Below are positions 8,264 to 15,869 of a stretch of DNA of 64,000 nt, piece by piece. The stretch is taken from NCBI GenBank assembly GCA_002340985.1, contig DDNC01000013.1:111433-175432 (forward strand), read 5' to 3'. The notes beneath the pieces were generated by a model that searched no databases, was not told where the DNA came from, and saw only the letters and a list, made by a program, of their open reading frames with translations. This DNA is from Firmicutes bacterium UBA2530 (GTDB lineage: Bacteria > Bacillota > Clostridia > Tissierellales > Sedimentibacteraceae). Every line of letters starts with the position of its first letter. Within the stretch, counting starts at the first letter, position 1. The translations under genes and the position numbers were made by a program.

Positions 8264-8644
8264 TTATTGTCCTTCTGTATTTAATTTTTTCTTATTAATA
8301 TTATTGTTCTTTTTTCCTTCGGCTGAACCGTGAGTGTATCCTATGACATCAAAGCTTCTTGATAATTCATCCACAAACTCTTGATAATGTTCACATTTGC
8401 TTCTGATACATGAGGACAGATGAACGGTGTCGGCACCTGCCTTTTTAAATTTTTCAATTTTAACTAAAAGACTTTCCATGGGCTCCTCATTACAACCGTT
8501 GCAGTTGTTAAATGCCACAAGTTTATAATTCGATTCGTCATAGATGCTGAAAGAATCTTTATTCTCATTGAATGCTCTCATGCATCCATTTGCCGTGCAT
8601 TTTTTAGAAACATTTCCACAAACATAAATACCTATCTTTTTCAA
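8264..8644 (-). CDS. CGGC domain-containing protein
   Basis: A 126-residue protein starting KKIGIYVCGNVSKKCTANGC, with a second cysteine pair in FNNCNGCNEEP and a third in SSCIRSKCEHY. This matches the small CGGC-domain family of anaerobes, proposed to bind metal through its cysteines. The tail (EGKKNNNINKKKLN) is polar and probably disordered. It stands alone between the sigma-54 activator gene and the SRPBCC-like gene and has no clear operon partner. Function is unknown. Confidence 0.8.
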   Translation of the reverse strand: MKKIGIYVCGNVSKKCTANGCMRAFNENKDSFSIYDESNYKLVAFNNCNGCNEEPMESLLVKIEKFKKAGADTVHLSSCIRSKCEHYQEFVDELSRSFDVIGYTHGSAEGKKNNNINKKKLNTEGQ

Positions 8645-8850
8645 GTGCGTTCCTCTCTTGCTAACATTTATTTTACTCTGCTAATCCACTACCCCTATAC
8701 GTTATTATACAATATAATCTTAATAAATGAAATTAAGATAGTTATTTTACCGATATAATATATAACCAATAATTCCAGAATTTAATATAGGGAATATATG
8801 ATTACACCTTCATTATTCAGTGATAAGTAACTTTGTAGAGATGACATTAA

Positions 8851-9309
8851 TTATTTTATACTATGCTGCAATAACTTAATCCATCTTTTCTGCCTGTGTT
8901 TGTAAAAATATTTAGCCCAATGATATACTAAAGGCGTCTTCCATCCTGCGTATATCTCTACTTCATCTGTATATTGTGTTTTTCCTGCTTCGACCGATTC
9001 CAAAATAATGCGGTGATTCCATACTTGTACATGGGTGTTTTTTTCATTTGTATAAATTTCATATGATACTTCATCAAATTCAACCACATGTATGGTGTGC
9101 ACTCCAAAGGGCAAAACGCCGAACAGTCTGAACCGAAACACAAAGTCGCTGTTCTCCTGCCAAATTATGTTTCCGAAATCGGTCAATGGAGAGAAGGTTG
9201 CTAAAGGCGCAGCAACATACTGCAATGTTTTTAGTTCTTTTAATAGACTGAAAATAGTATCTTTTGATGCTGGAAAAAGAGACGTTTCTGCAACTGTTTT
9301 TCTTTTCAT
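8851..9309 (-). CDS. SRPBCC (START/Bet v1-like) family protein
   Basis: The 152-residue protein starting MKRKTVAETSLFPAS has the pattern of an SRPBCC hydrophobic-pocket fold: a first strand, a helix with FSLLKELKTLQYV, a run of strands and a long C-terminal helix (YHWAKYFYKHRQKRWIKLL). I use the ATG at 9309 because AGGGAG lies 8 bases upstream; an in-frame ATG 36 bases earlier has no such site. The gene follows mntP on the same strand at 70 bases. Ligand and role are unknown. Confidence 0.72.
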   Translation of the reverse strand: MKRKTVAETSLFPASKDTIFSLLKELKTLQYVAAPLATFSPLTDFGNIIWQENSDFVFRFRLFGVLPFGVHTIHVVEFDEVSYEIYTNEKNTHVQVWNHRIILESVEAGKTQYTDEVEIYAGWKTPLVYHWAKYFYKHRQKRWIKLLQHSIK

Positions 9310-9379
9310 AACAATTCTCCCTATATATACCAAGTATGCCCTCAACCATTCTCACTGATGTTTACCCATAATTCACTGC

Positions 9380-9997
9380 CTAAAGACCGGTTGTTGTAAT
9401 ATGCCCAAGCAATATTTTCAATCCCATTGAAACAAGGATAACTCCTCCGGCAAGCTCTGCTTTCGACTTAAATTTTACACCAAAGATATTTCCGGCTTTT
9501 ACTCCCAACACAGAAAAAGCTAAAGTGATAATTCCAATAAATAAAATTGCCGAAAAAATATTGACATTTAAAAAGGCAAATGAGATTCCTACCGCAAGTG
9601 CATCAATGCTCGTAGCAAGGGCTAAAGGCAGCATTTCCGCTGGCTTTAAGGATGCCTCCTGCTTTTGAGGACATTCTCTGTCTGGACATTTTTCTGTTGG
9701 ACACTCTCTGTCTGAGCACCCTTCCTTCTTAAAACTTTCCACAATCATTTTACCTCCGATAAAGCCCAGCAATACAAAGGCAATCCAATGGTCAAAAACA
9801 ATTATCCTATCAGCAAACTGCGTACCAAGCAAATAACCTAAAAGTGGCATAATTGCCTGAAAAAATCCAAAGTACGACCCAGCAGTAAAAGATTTTTTCA
9901 CAGTTGCTTCAGACATGGTTAATCCTAAGCAAAGAGATACGGCAAAAGCATCCATAGAAAGCCCTACCGCAGTAAAGAATAGTTCAAATAGATTCAT
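9380..9997 (-). CDS. mntP: Manganese efflux pump MntP with cysteine-rich loop
   Basis: A 205-residue, six-helix membrane protein with two related halves, each with the conserved aspartate motif (LSMDAFAVSL, D16, and ATSIDALAVGIS). MntP exports Mn2+. The central cytoplasmic loop carries four cysteines at exact five-residue spacing (C94, C99, C104, C109; two CxDREC units), which I do not know from standard MntP proteins and which may bind metal. The gene has an AAAGGAG site and follows a yybP-ykoY manganese riboswitch and a terminator, so Mn2+ very probably controls its expression. Confidence 0.93.
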   Translation of the reverse strand: MNLFELFFTAVGLSMDAFAVSLCLGLTMSEATVKKSFTAGSYFGFFQAIMPLLGYLLGTQFADRIIVFDHWIAFVLLGFIGGKMIVESFKKEGCSDRECPTEKCPDRECPQKQEASLKPAEMLPLALATSIDALAVGISFAFLNVNIFSAILFIGIITLAFSVLGVKAGNIFGVKFKSKAELAGGVILVSMGLKILLGHITTTGL

Positions 9998-10023
9998 AAC
10001 AATCTCCTTTTAAAAAAGTATTA

Positions 10024-10071
10024 CAAAAAGAAAAATCCAAGTATTACTCATACGAGCGTATACTTAGATTT
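10024..10071 (-). terminator. Terminator hairpin in the mntP leader
   Basis: On the minus strand the 12-base arms AAATCTAAGTAT (10071-10060) and ATACTTGGATTT (10044-10033) pair fully with one G-U, followed by the U-rich run TTTTTCTTTTTG. It lies between the riboswitch aptamer and the mntP ribosome binding site, as expected for the expression platform. Confidence 0.7.
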
Positions 10072-10108
10072 CAAGAGTAAAGACTATGTATAGCTGTAAA
10101 AGTTATAC

Positions 10109-10194
10109 ATGAGTCTCGTTTTTTAATACAAGCCAGACCAATATCGGTCAGTATGTTGACTTGTCACACATATTTGTGCAAACTACTCCCTCAC
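10109..10194 (-). ncRNA. yybP-ykoY manganese riboswitch
   Basis: The minus-strand leader of mntP contains the hallmark GTGAGGGAGTAG at 10194-10183, GTCAACATAC at 10160-10151, an internal hairpin GACC...GGTC, and the closing CGAGACTCAT at 10118-10109, which pairs with the start to form P1. These are the conserved parts of the Mn2+-sensing yybP-ykoY class, and the downstream gene is mntP, its classic target. A second hairpin (10115-10082, GACTC-ATGTATA with TATACAT-AGTC) reuses the 3' strand of P1, so ligand binding and this hairpin exclude each other. Confidence 0.85.
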
Positions 10195-10307
10195 GGGTTT
10201 CTTCAATTTTTAAACAGAATATCACAAAATACATCTACAGTCAATACAAACAGAGAAAAATAACCGGAACTGATGTGCTATCGTTCCTATTGTGTCCATA
10301 TATTATT

Positions 10308-11003
10308 CTACATACGAATTCTCTCTATATTGCGATTCATAAGTTTACGTCCGATGTTCTGATACATCCACTTTTTTAGCGGTGTCAACTGTTGTTGATA
10401 TTTCTCAAAGAATTCATCCGGTGAATTGAATACACCAAAATCGTGATTGATACCTTCTTTTTGGATATACGTATCATTGGCATTCCACTCTACCTGTGGA
10501 TTTTGAAAGTTATCGGTTGCTACACCATATCCACAAAAGCTGGTTTTACAATCAGAATACCTTTCCTGGAGCTTTTTCAAATACTTACTGTCCAAAATGA
10601 AACCCTCTATGTTATACCAATTATCTTTATACTGTATTTCAACCCAGCTATGAATAATATTTTGAGGAGCAAGCTTATAAATTATTCCTGTCATTGCGCC
10701 TTTTTGTAATTCCTTGTCAATTGTAAAACCATGAAGCCTGCAAGGTATTCCAACTGCCCTCAGGAGGGCCATGAATAATGTTCCTTTTGTATTGCACTGC
10801 CCATAACCGTCACTTAAAACTTCAGAGGCAGAAACCGTATCTTCTGTGTTATATCCAAACATGATGTCGTCACGAACAAAATTATAAATGTTTAGAATTT
10901 TGTGAAAATCATCATTGTTTATCCATTGCCTTTCCTTTATTAATCTCTGTATTGAGTTATGGTTAAAATTCAATATTTTAGTTTCTTGCGAGTACTTGTT
11001 CAT
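10308..11003 (-). CDS. Transglutaminase-like domain protein
   Basis: A 231-residue protein with the papain-like transglutaminase core: Cys in DGYGQCNTKGTLFMALLRAVG, His in NIIHSWVEIQY, and a following Asp/Asn region. Such domains in bacteria act as peptidases or bind peptides. I choose the ATG at 11003 because GGAGG stands 8 bases upstream; the longer frame opening at 11051 overlaps the AraC stop as TGATG but lacks this site. It is encoded directly after the AraC-type gene and is probably co-transcribed with it. Substrate unknown. Confidence 0.82.
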   Translation of the reverse strand: MNKYSQETKILNFNHNSIQRLIKERQWINNDDFHKILNIYNFVRDDIMFGYNTEDTVSASEVLSDGYGQCNTKGTLFMALLRAVGIPCRLHGFTIDKELQKGAMTGIIYKLAPQNIIHSWVEIQYKDNWYNIEGFILDSKYLKKLQERYSDCKTSFCGYGVATDNFQNPQVEWNANDTYIQKEGINHDFGVFNSPDEFFEKYQQQLTPLKKWMYQNIGRKLMNRNIERIRM

Positions 11004-11050
11004 TGTATAATCCTCCATTTTTGTTTGATTACACTTTACCAGAATGCTCA

Positions 11051-11800
11051 TCAGAATACTTTCAAAAACTCGCTATCTCTTATAATACTTGTAGCAGACA
11101 TCCCCGTCATCATTTTATTAGTATATGCAAGGTGTGAAGGACTATCAAAACCAGCATCGAGTGCCGCGGTAGTTATATTTTCACCATTGAAAATTAGTTC
11201 GTAAGCCTTCTGAAGTTTATGCAAAACAATATAACTCTTTAATGGGATACCTGTTTCTTCTTTAAATAAATGTGCCAGGCGGCTTTCAGAGAGTCCTGTT
11301 TTTTTAGAAAAATACTTTATCTGATGAAATTCATCTTCATGCATACATTCATCCAAGATATTCAATACTTTAATAATCCGGTCATCGAAAACCTTCATAT
11401 TGCTGGAATAAAACTGAATAATGACACTATTAGCGAAGGAAAGAATAGCATCATGCTCATTTTGTTCAAGCGCATTTTTGAAATTCTGCTGCATAACTAT
11501 ATTTTTTTCGTGCGGAAAAATATAAAAGGGCTGATTATTCAGCAACACTCTCATCACACAACCAAGCTCCGTTGTAGGATCAATCAGCATGGTGAAATGA
11601 GTTTCTCCCTTCGCGGTAAATATATGAGGAGTATTCATATCTATAAGAATGGCACTGCACAATATAAGTTGCCCATTAACTTCTATATTCAATTCCTTTT
11701 GGCTGAGAAACATTTGCAATAGCCAGTGCTTATGACAATCTGCTTCTATACTATCGGAAATTGCCATAAAATTTCTACCGCATTTAATAATATTGTTCAT
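11051..11800 (-). CDS. AraC family transcriptional regulator
   Basis: About 249 residues: an N-terminal cupin-like sensing part (roughly 1-130, with HKHWLLQMFLSQ and NTPHIFTAKGE) and a C-terminal pair of helix-turn-helices (about 160-249, with IKYFSKKTGLSESRLAHLFKEETGIP and ITTAALDAGFDSPSHLAYTNKMMTGMS). The ATG at 11800 has AGGGG five bases upstream and is preferred over the one 15 bases earlier. It precedes the transglutaminase-like gene and may control it or the divergent DUF169 gene. Confidence 0.88.
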   Translation of the reverse strand: MNNIIKCGRNFMAISDSIEADCHKHWLLQMFLSQKELNIEVNGQLILCSAILIDMNTPHIFTAKGETHFTMLIDPTTELGCVMRVLLNNQPFYIFPHEKNIVMQQNFKNALEQNEHDAILSFANSVIIQFYSSNMKVFDDRIIKVLNILDECMHEDEFHQIKYFSKKTGLSESRLAHLFKEETGIPLKSYIVLHKLQKAYELIFNGENITTAALDAGFDSPSHLAYTNKMMTGMSATSIIRDSEFLKVF

Positions 11801-12082
11801 TACATCCCCTACCATTCAGCTGCCCAAAATCCCATTTTTAATATAATACACTATATAATGCTCTTTTGGAAGCAATAATATAGCATGATGCTGCTGAAAT
11901 ATATAATGATAGTTATCAGCAATATATTTAACTATGATAGTGTCAATGCACGAACAAGCTACAAATTAATTTTATGGATAGCTCAATTTGTATAAATATC
12001 TTTCATTATTCTTTTATTAATCATAATGATATAATTAAGATTGATTGGACTAGTTATATAAATTTTATTCGGAGAGGCAAAA
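11801..12082. other. Divergent intergenic region between AraC and DUF169 genes
   Basis: A 282-base AT-rich region. It holds the GGAGAGG ribosome binding site of the plus-strand gene at about 12071-12077 and several TATAAT-like hexamers, for example at 12029, but none has a good -35 partner. I see no further gene and no strong dyad. Confidence 0.4.
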
Positions 12083-12889
12083 ATGGACATTAAACATAGT
12101 GTAGAATTAATTGAATCATATTTAGATTTAGACAGAAAACCGGTAGGAATTAAATTTTTTTTTGACAAAAATGAATTTAAGAATTTTGATGTTCCCCAAA
12201 AAGATCGCAAGGTAACCTATTGCAACTCAGTACAGCTTGCAAGCAAAGGTAGCGCCATGAAACTTACGAAGGAAAATCAAGGATGTCCTAATGGAGCTAT
12301 TGCTTTAAAAATGAAAGAAGCGCCTGAGCCAATGAAAAGCGGAAAAGTGAGATTTAGCAAGAATATTTATCATGATGTGGAAACATCAAAAAGTATCAGT
12401 GATGAAATGATGTTTCTAAAAGAAGAACCTGTTGGCATAGCAGTTATGCCTCTTGAAAATTATAAAGAAAATCCGGATGTTGTAGTTGTGGTGAGCAGCA
12501 CGTATAATATTATGAGAATGATACAAGGGCATGGATATTTTAATGGTTATACATCTAATTTAAGAACTGTTGGACTGCAAGCTGTCTGTCAGGATTTAAC
12601 AACATATCCGTACAACACTAAGGATATAAATATCACCTTCTTATGTCCTGGAACTCGCTTAGTTGCCAATTGGCAAGCCAATGAAATAGGGATTGGTATT
12701 CCTTTTGAAAAATGGTATGAAGTTGTTGAAGGCGTTAAAGAAACAACTAATCCTTTTGAAAGAAATAGAAATAAGGAAGATATTTCCAAAAGATTAAAAG
12801 AGCGTGGATTAGACTCAAGCAGCATCAAATTTAATGAAAATTACGACGATGGCTCTTATAGCGGTGGAATAATCGAAATCGAAAAATAA
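12083..12889 (+). CDS. DUF169 family protein
   Basis: A 268-residue protein of the DUF169 family, common in anaerobes and methanogens. Visible features are the start LDLDRKPVGIKFF, a cysteine-containing VTYCNSVQLA, NQGCPNGAIALKM, and the central EEPVGIAVMPLENYKENPDVVVV with TYNIMRMIQGHGYFNGYTS. The C-terminal LCPGTRLVANWQANEIGIGIPFEKW is typical. No enzymatic activity is established to my knowledge. It is a single-gene unit with a GGAGAGG site, divergent from the AraC gene, and ends before a bidirectional terminator. Confidence 0.85.
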   Translation: MDIKHSVELIESYLDLDRKPVGIKFFFDKNEFKNFDVPQKDRKVTYCNSVQLASKGSAMKLTKENQGCPNGAIALKMKEAPEPMKSGKVRFSKNIYHDVETSKSISDEMMFLKEEPVGIAVMPLENYKENPDVVVVVSSTYNIMRMIQGHGYFNGYTSNLRTVGLQAVCQDLTTYPYNTKDINITFLCPGTRLVANWQANEIGIGIPFEKWYEVVEGVKETTNPFERNRNKEDISKRLKERGLDSSSIKFNENYDDGSYSGGIIEIEK

Positions 12890-12943
12890 ATTTACGCTAA
12901 ACACTTCCTACCTACCATAAGCTAATCATTTAATTAGATAACA

Positions 12944-12970
12944 AAAGCTCTCCAAATTCAGGAGAGCTTT
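12944..12970. terminator. Bidirectional terminator
   Basis: Perfect 10-base arms AAAGCTCTCC and GGAGAGCTTT with a 7-base loop sit between the convergent DUF169 gene and the HMA gene. A U-rich run follows on the minus strand (CTTTTGTT). The stem also encodes the last four codons and stop of the HMA protein, so it serves both strands. Confidence 0.85.
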
Positions 12971-13185
12971 GATTTAATTACATCATAACCTAATTTATTA
13001 ATTGAACTTTCTATTTCTCCGATTGATACTTTATCTTCGTCAAAGTCTAGTTTTACTTTACTTGAGTTAAATAATACTTTTACTGTATCTTTATCAATAC
13101 CGTCTAAACCCTTTAGTGCACTTTCAATCTTTTGCATACATGATGGACATGTTAAAGTTCCTAATTGAATTGCTACTGATTTCAT
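12958..13185 (-). CDS. Heavy-metal-associated domain protein (CopZ-like chaperone)
   Basis: A 75-residue ferredoxin-fold metal chaperone with the metal motif TCPSCMQKIE near residue 14-21 (variant CPSC of the usual CxxC). Such proteins deliver soft metal ions to P1B ATPases. The ATPase encoded just upstream (13291-15144) has no N-terminal HMA domain, so this separate chain may take that role. It has its own possible activator site at 13262-13275 and ends inside the shared terminator. Confidence 0.88.
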   Translation of the reverse strand: MKSVAIQLGTLTCPSCMQKIESALKGLDGIDKDTVKVLFNSSKVKLDFDEDKVSIGEIESSINKLGYDVIKSKLS

Positions 13186-13261
13186 AACTTAATTTCCTCC
13201 CATTAATTTGCATTTTATTGACTACCCTCTATAAGATTACTATATTTCCTTTATTAAAGCT

Positions 13262-13275
13262 TTGACTTATATCAA
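13262..13275 (-). promoter_or_regulatory. CRP/FNR-type operator upstream of the HMA gene
   Basis: The dyad TTGAC-TTAT-ATCAA lies about 83 bases before the HMA start codon. It shares the 13-base string AAGCTTTGACTTA with the site at 15553-15568. Such TTGAN-N4-NTCAA dyads are bound by FNR, NnrR or HcpR type activators. Which protein binds is not visible. Confidence 0.55.
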
Positions 13276-13290
13276 TTTTTCTCTTTTATT

Positions 13291-15144
13291 TTAATATCTT
13301 AGTTTATATTTTAATAATCTCATACCGTTTAGGATAACCACTAATATACTTGCCTCGTGTACTAGCATTCCTATGGACATATTCATCCATTCACTAAATA
13401 ATACACTTGCTAATAAAACCAATACTACTCCTACTGCTATAAGAATGTTTTGTTTCATATTTCTTGCTGTTGCTTTTGCTAGTCCTAATGCGTGCGGTAA
13501 ACGGCTGAAATCTGAATTCATTAGTACTATATCTGATGTTTCTATGGCTACATCTGTTCCGTTTCCCATTGCTATACCTATATTTGCTAAGGCTAATGAT
13601 GGACTGTCATTTACTCCGTCTCCTACAAATGCTACTATTTCACCTTTATCTATTAATTTCTTAATGTGGGCTGATTTGTCTTCCGGCAACATATTTCCAT
13701 GGGCTTCTGTTAAGTCGAGTTCTTTACTTACTACATCTACTGTTCCTTGGTTGTCTCCTGAAAGCACTACCAGATTTTTCACTCCTAATTTCTTTAATTT
13801 CAGGAGGTCCTCTTTTACGCCTGGACGTATTTGGTCTCGAACTCCCATTAATACTCTTAGTTCTCCATCTACGGATGTCAGTACCAGTGAGTTTCCATTC
13901 TTTTCAAAACGTGCTACGTCTTTTTTTACTTTTTCACTTAATTTTATATTTTCTTTTTCCATTAATGCTACAGTGCCTACGGCTACTCTGTGTCCATTTA
14001 CTGTTGCTACTATTCCTCCACCCTTTACTACTTCTGTATCTTCAACTGTTCGATATTCTATTCGACCAATTTCTTCCAACACTGCTTTTGCTAATGGGTG
14101 ATCTGATTCTCGTTCTATACCTGCTAAATATCCTAGTATTTCTTCGATATTATCTCCATAATATTCTTTTTCTGCAACTGATGGGTTTCCTAATGTTAAT
14201 GTACCAGTTTTATCGAATACCATTGTATCTAATCTACTAAAATCACTGATTACTTCACTGCCCTTTAGTAGAACACCATGACGTGCTCCGTTTCCTATTC
14301 CCGCTACATTGGATACTGGAACTCCTATCACTAAAGCACCTGGACAACCTAGTACTAGTATAGTAATTGCTAGTTCTACATCTCTTGAGAACATCCATAC
14401 TATAAGTGCTAAGACAAGAACCGTTGGTGTATACCATTTTGAAAATCTGTCTATAAATCTTTCTGCTTCTGATTTTGAGTCTTGTGCTTCTTCCACTAAT
14501 TCAATTATTTTACCAAATGTTGTATCTTCTCCTACTCGGTCTGCTACGATTTGAATTGTTCCATTATCTAAGATTGTTCCTGCAAATACATTTGATCCTT
14601 TTTCCTTGCCAACCGGAATTGATTCCCCCGTTATACTTGCTTCATTTATAATACCTTCTCCTGATAAAACTGTTCCGTCAACAGGAACCTTGGCCCCTGT
14701 TTTTACCAGCAAAACATCTCCTACTTCTACTTCGTCGACTTCTACTTCTTCAAATTCTCCATTTTCCATTTGCTTTAATGCACTTTCCGGTGCCATTTCT
14801 GTTAATTCTTTTATTGCTGAACGTGTTTGATTTAGTGTTCGTTGCTCTAAATATGCACCAAATAAAAATAGGAATGCAACTATTGCTGATTCTTCAAAAT
14901 TTTGAATTATAAATGCCCCTATCAATGCAATTGTAACTAATACATCTATACTTACTACTTTTACTCTTAATGCTTGATATGCTTGAATAGCTATTGGAGC
15001 TGCACCTAAGATTGAAGCTATTATCAATGACCAAACAAATACACTCATATTTCCTGTTGTCCACTTACTAATGAAGGCAATGGCTATTAAGATACCACCT
15101 ATTAATGTAATTCTATTTTTGCTTTTTAAAATATAGTTTTGCAT
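13291..15144 (-). CDS. Heavy-metal P1B-type ATPase with CPG motif
   Basis: A 617-residue metal-transporting P-type ATPase lacking an N-terminal metal domain. It has the actuator TGES loop, the phosphorylation site DKTGTLT, the SDHPLAK nucleotide motif and GDGVND. The membrane metal site in helix six reads CPGALVIGVPVS, not CPC or SPC, and the last helices contain HEASILVVILNGMRLL, which resembles the HEG(S/G)T of P1B-4 (Co/Fe) pumps. The metal is therefore uncertain; Fe2+, Co2+ or Zn2+ export are possible. It lies between an HMA chaperone and a Ric-like protein, probably transcribed from the Ric-like gene 33 bases upstream. Confidence 0.93.
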   Translation of the reverse strand: MQNYILKSKNRITLIGGILIAIAFISKWTTGNMSVFVWSLIIASILGAAPIAIQAYQALRVKVVSIDVLVTIALIGAFIIQNFEESAIVAFLFLFGAYLEQRTLNQTRSAIKELTEMAPESALKQMENGEFEEVEVDEVEVGDVLLVKTGAKVPVDGTVLSGEGIINEASITGESIPVGKEKGSNVFAGTILDNGTIQIVADRVGEDTTFGKIIELVEEAQDSKSEAERFIDRFSKWYTPTVLVLALIVWMFSRDVELAITILVLGCPGALVIGVPVSNVAGIGNGARHGVLLKGSEVISDFSRLDTMVFDKTGTLTLGNPSVAEKEYYGDNIEEILGYLAGIERESDHPLAKAVLEEIGRIEYRTVEDTEVVKGGGIVATVNGHRVAVGTVALMEKENIKLSEKVKKDVARFEKNGNSLVLTSVDGELRVLMGVRDQIRPGVKEDLLKLKKLGVKNLVVLSGDNQGTVDVVSKELDLTEAHGNMLPEDKSAHIKKLIDKGEIVAFVGDGVNDSPSLALANIGIAMGNGTDVAIETSDIVLMNSDFSRLPHALGLAKATARNMKQNILIAVGVVLVLLASVLFSEWMNMSIGMLVHEASILVVILNGMRLLKYKLRY

Positions 15145-15177
15145 CCTTACCCCTCCTGAACTATATCTTTTTATATC

Positions 15178-15471
15178 TTACTTTTGATATGCATTATCTA
15201 CTTCTTCTAACATATTGTATACCGCTTCATAACTTTCACATACATCGCCTGGCACAGTATAGTTATCTGTGATTTGACGTAATTCTTTGAACTCATTATC
15301 CAAATCTGGTTTATTTGTTCCTGTGTTCTTAACTTTAACACTTATTTTATCAAATACCTTTTTTACATCATAAAATTCCGGATGATTCCCACCATGAACC
15401 CTTGCTACCACTGGCACATATTGTTCTAATCTTCCTATGTTTTGCTTTACAGCTTCATTAAATTCTTTCAT
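15178..15471 (-). CDS. Ric/ScdA-like hemerythrin-related small protein
   Basis: A 97-residue protein. The stretch YVPVVARVHGGNHPEFYDVKKVF and the end ELRQITDNYTVPGDVCESYEAVYNMLEEVD align by eye with the C-terminal hemerythrin part of iron-cluster repair proteins (Ric, YtfE, ScdA), but with about half of the domain and with few of the iron-ligating histidines. It may be a reduced di-iron or iron-donating protein, or a regulator of such. It is the first gene before the ATPase and has a palindromic FNR-like site upstream, which suggests control by redox state or nitric oxide. Confidence 0.6.
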   Translation of the reverse strand: MKEFNEAVKQNIGRLEQYVPVVARVHGGNHPEFYDVKKVFDKISVKVKNTGTNKPDLDNEFKELRQITDNYTVPGDVCESYEAVYNMLEEVDNAYQK

Positions 15472-15552
15472 TGTAAAATCTCTCCTTTTAATTTTTAAAT
15501 ATAATTTCTTTTAAACTGTAATTATATAATATATCTTATCAATTAATTAAGC

Positions 15553-15568
15553 TTTGACTTAGGTCAAA
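15553..15568 (-). promoter_or_regulatory. CRP/FNR-type operator upstream of the Ric-like gene
   Basis: A perfect palindrome, TTTGAC-TTAG-GTCAAA, centred about 89 bases before the start codon, with a run of TATA-like -10 candidates 27-34 bases downstream of the centre, compatible with class II activation. It is a better copy of the dyad at 13262-13275. Confidence 0.65.
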
Positions 15569-15789
15569 ATTTAAAACTTTTATATACACTTCCCACAATT
15601 GTAGCTTGAGCTATATAAGATAAATAAATAGCAGTATTAAGATTTGCTATTTCCAATTACACGGTAATCTCGTTGCTATAAGAGCCAATGTTGGTTCCAG
15701 ATATGGCAATGATATTGATATCGGATGAATTATAGTTTAGAGTTCCTTAAATCATCGAAATAAGAAACCCAAAATTTTCACATTGAGAA
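15569..15789. other. Intergenic stretch without a gene
   Basis: Part of the roughly 400-base gap between the divergent Ric-like and MarR genes. Apart from the operator at 15553 and the MarR promoter from 15790 I see no gene. A short open frame around 15660-15725 looks like possible remnant coding sequence but matches nothing I recognise. Confidence 0.4.
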
Positions 15790-15818
15790 TTGACTTTTAT
15801 AAATAGATGTACTATCAT
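15790..15818 (+). promoter_or_regulatory. Sigma-A promoter of the MarR-ABC operon
   Basis: TTGACT (15790-15795), 17-base spacer and TATCAT (15813-15818) give a good promoter 50 bases before the MarR start. The -10 box lies inside a perfect inverted repeat. Confidence 0.75.
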
Positions 15819-15843
15819 ACATTTAGTTGATAGTACATCTATT
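15802..15843 (+). promoter_or_regulatory. Perfect 16-base inverted repeat, likely MarR operator
   Basis: Arms AATAGATGTACTATCA (15802-15817) and TGATAGTACATCTATT (15828-15843) are separated by 10 bases. They cover the -10 box and the expected start site near 15825. Because transcription would begin in the loop, the RNA cannot fold this hairpin, so an operator for the adjacent MarR repressor is more likely than an attenuator. Confidence 0.75.
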
Positions 15844-15869
15844 TTTCTATAATTGAAAGGAGTAATAAA

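Noticed and set aside
13875..14240. Leucine-rich plus-strand frame over the P1B ATPase gene
   Set aside because: It is the antisense shadow of the well-supported ATPase coding sequence.
15650..15735. Short open stretch resembling RANVGSRYGNDIDIG
   Set aside because: Too short, no start or ribosome binding site, and no family recognised.
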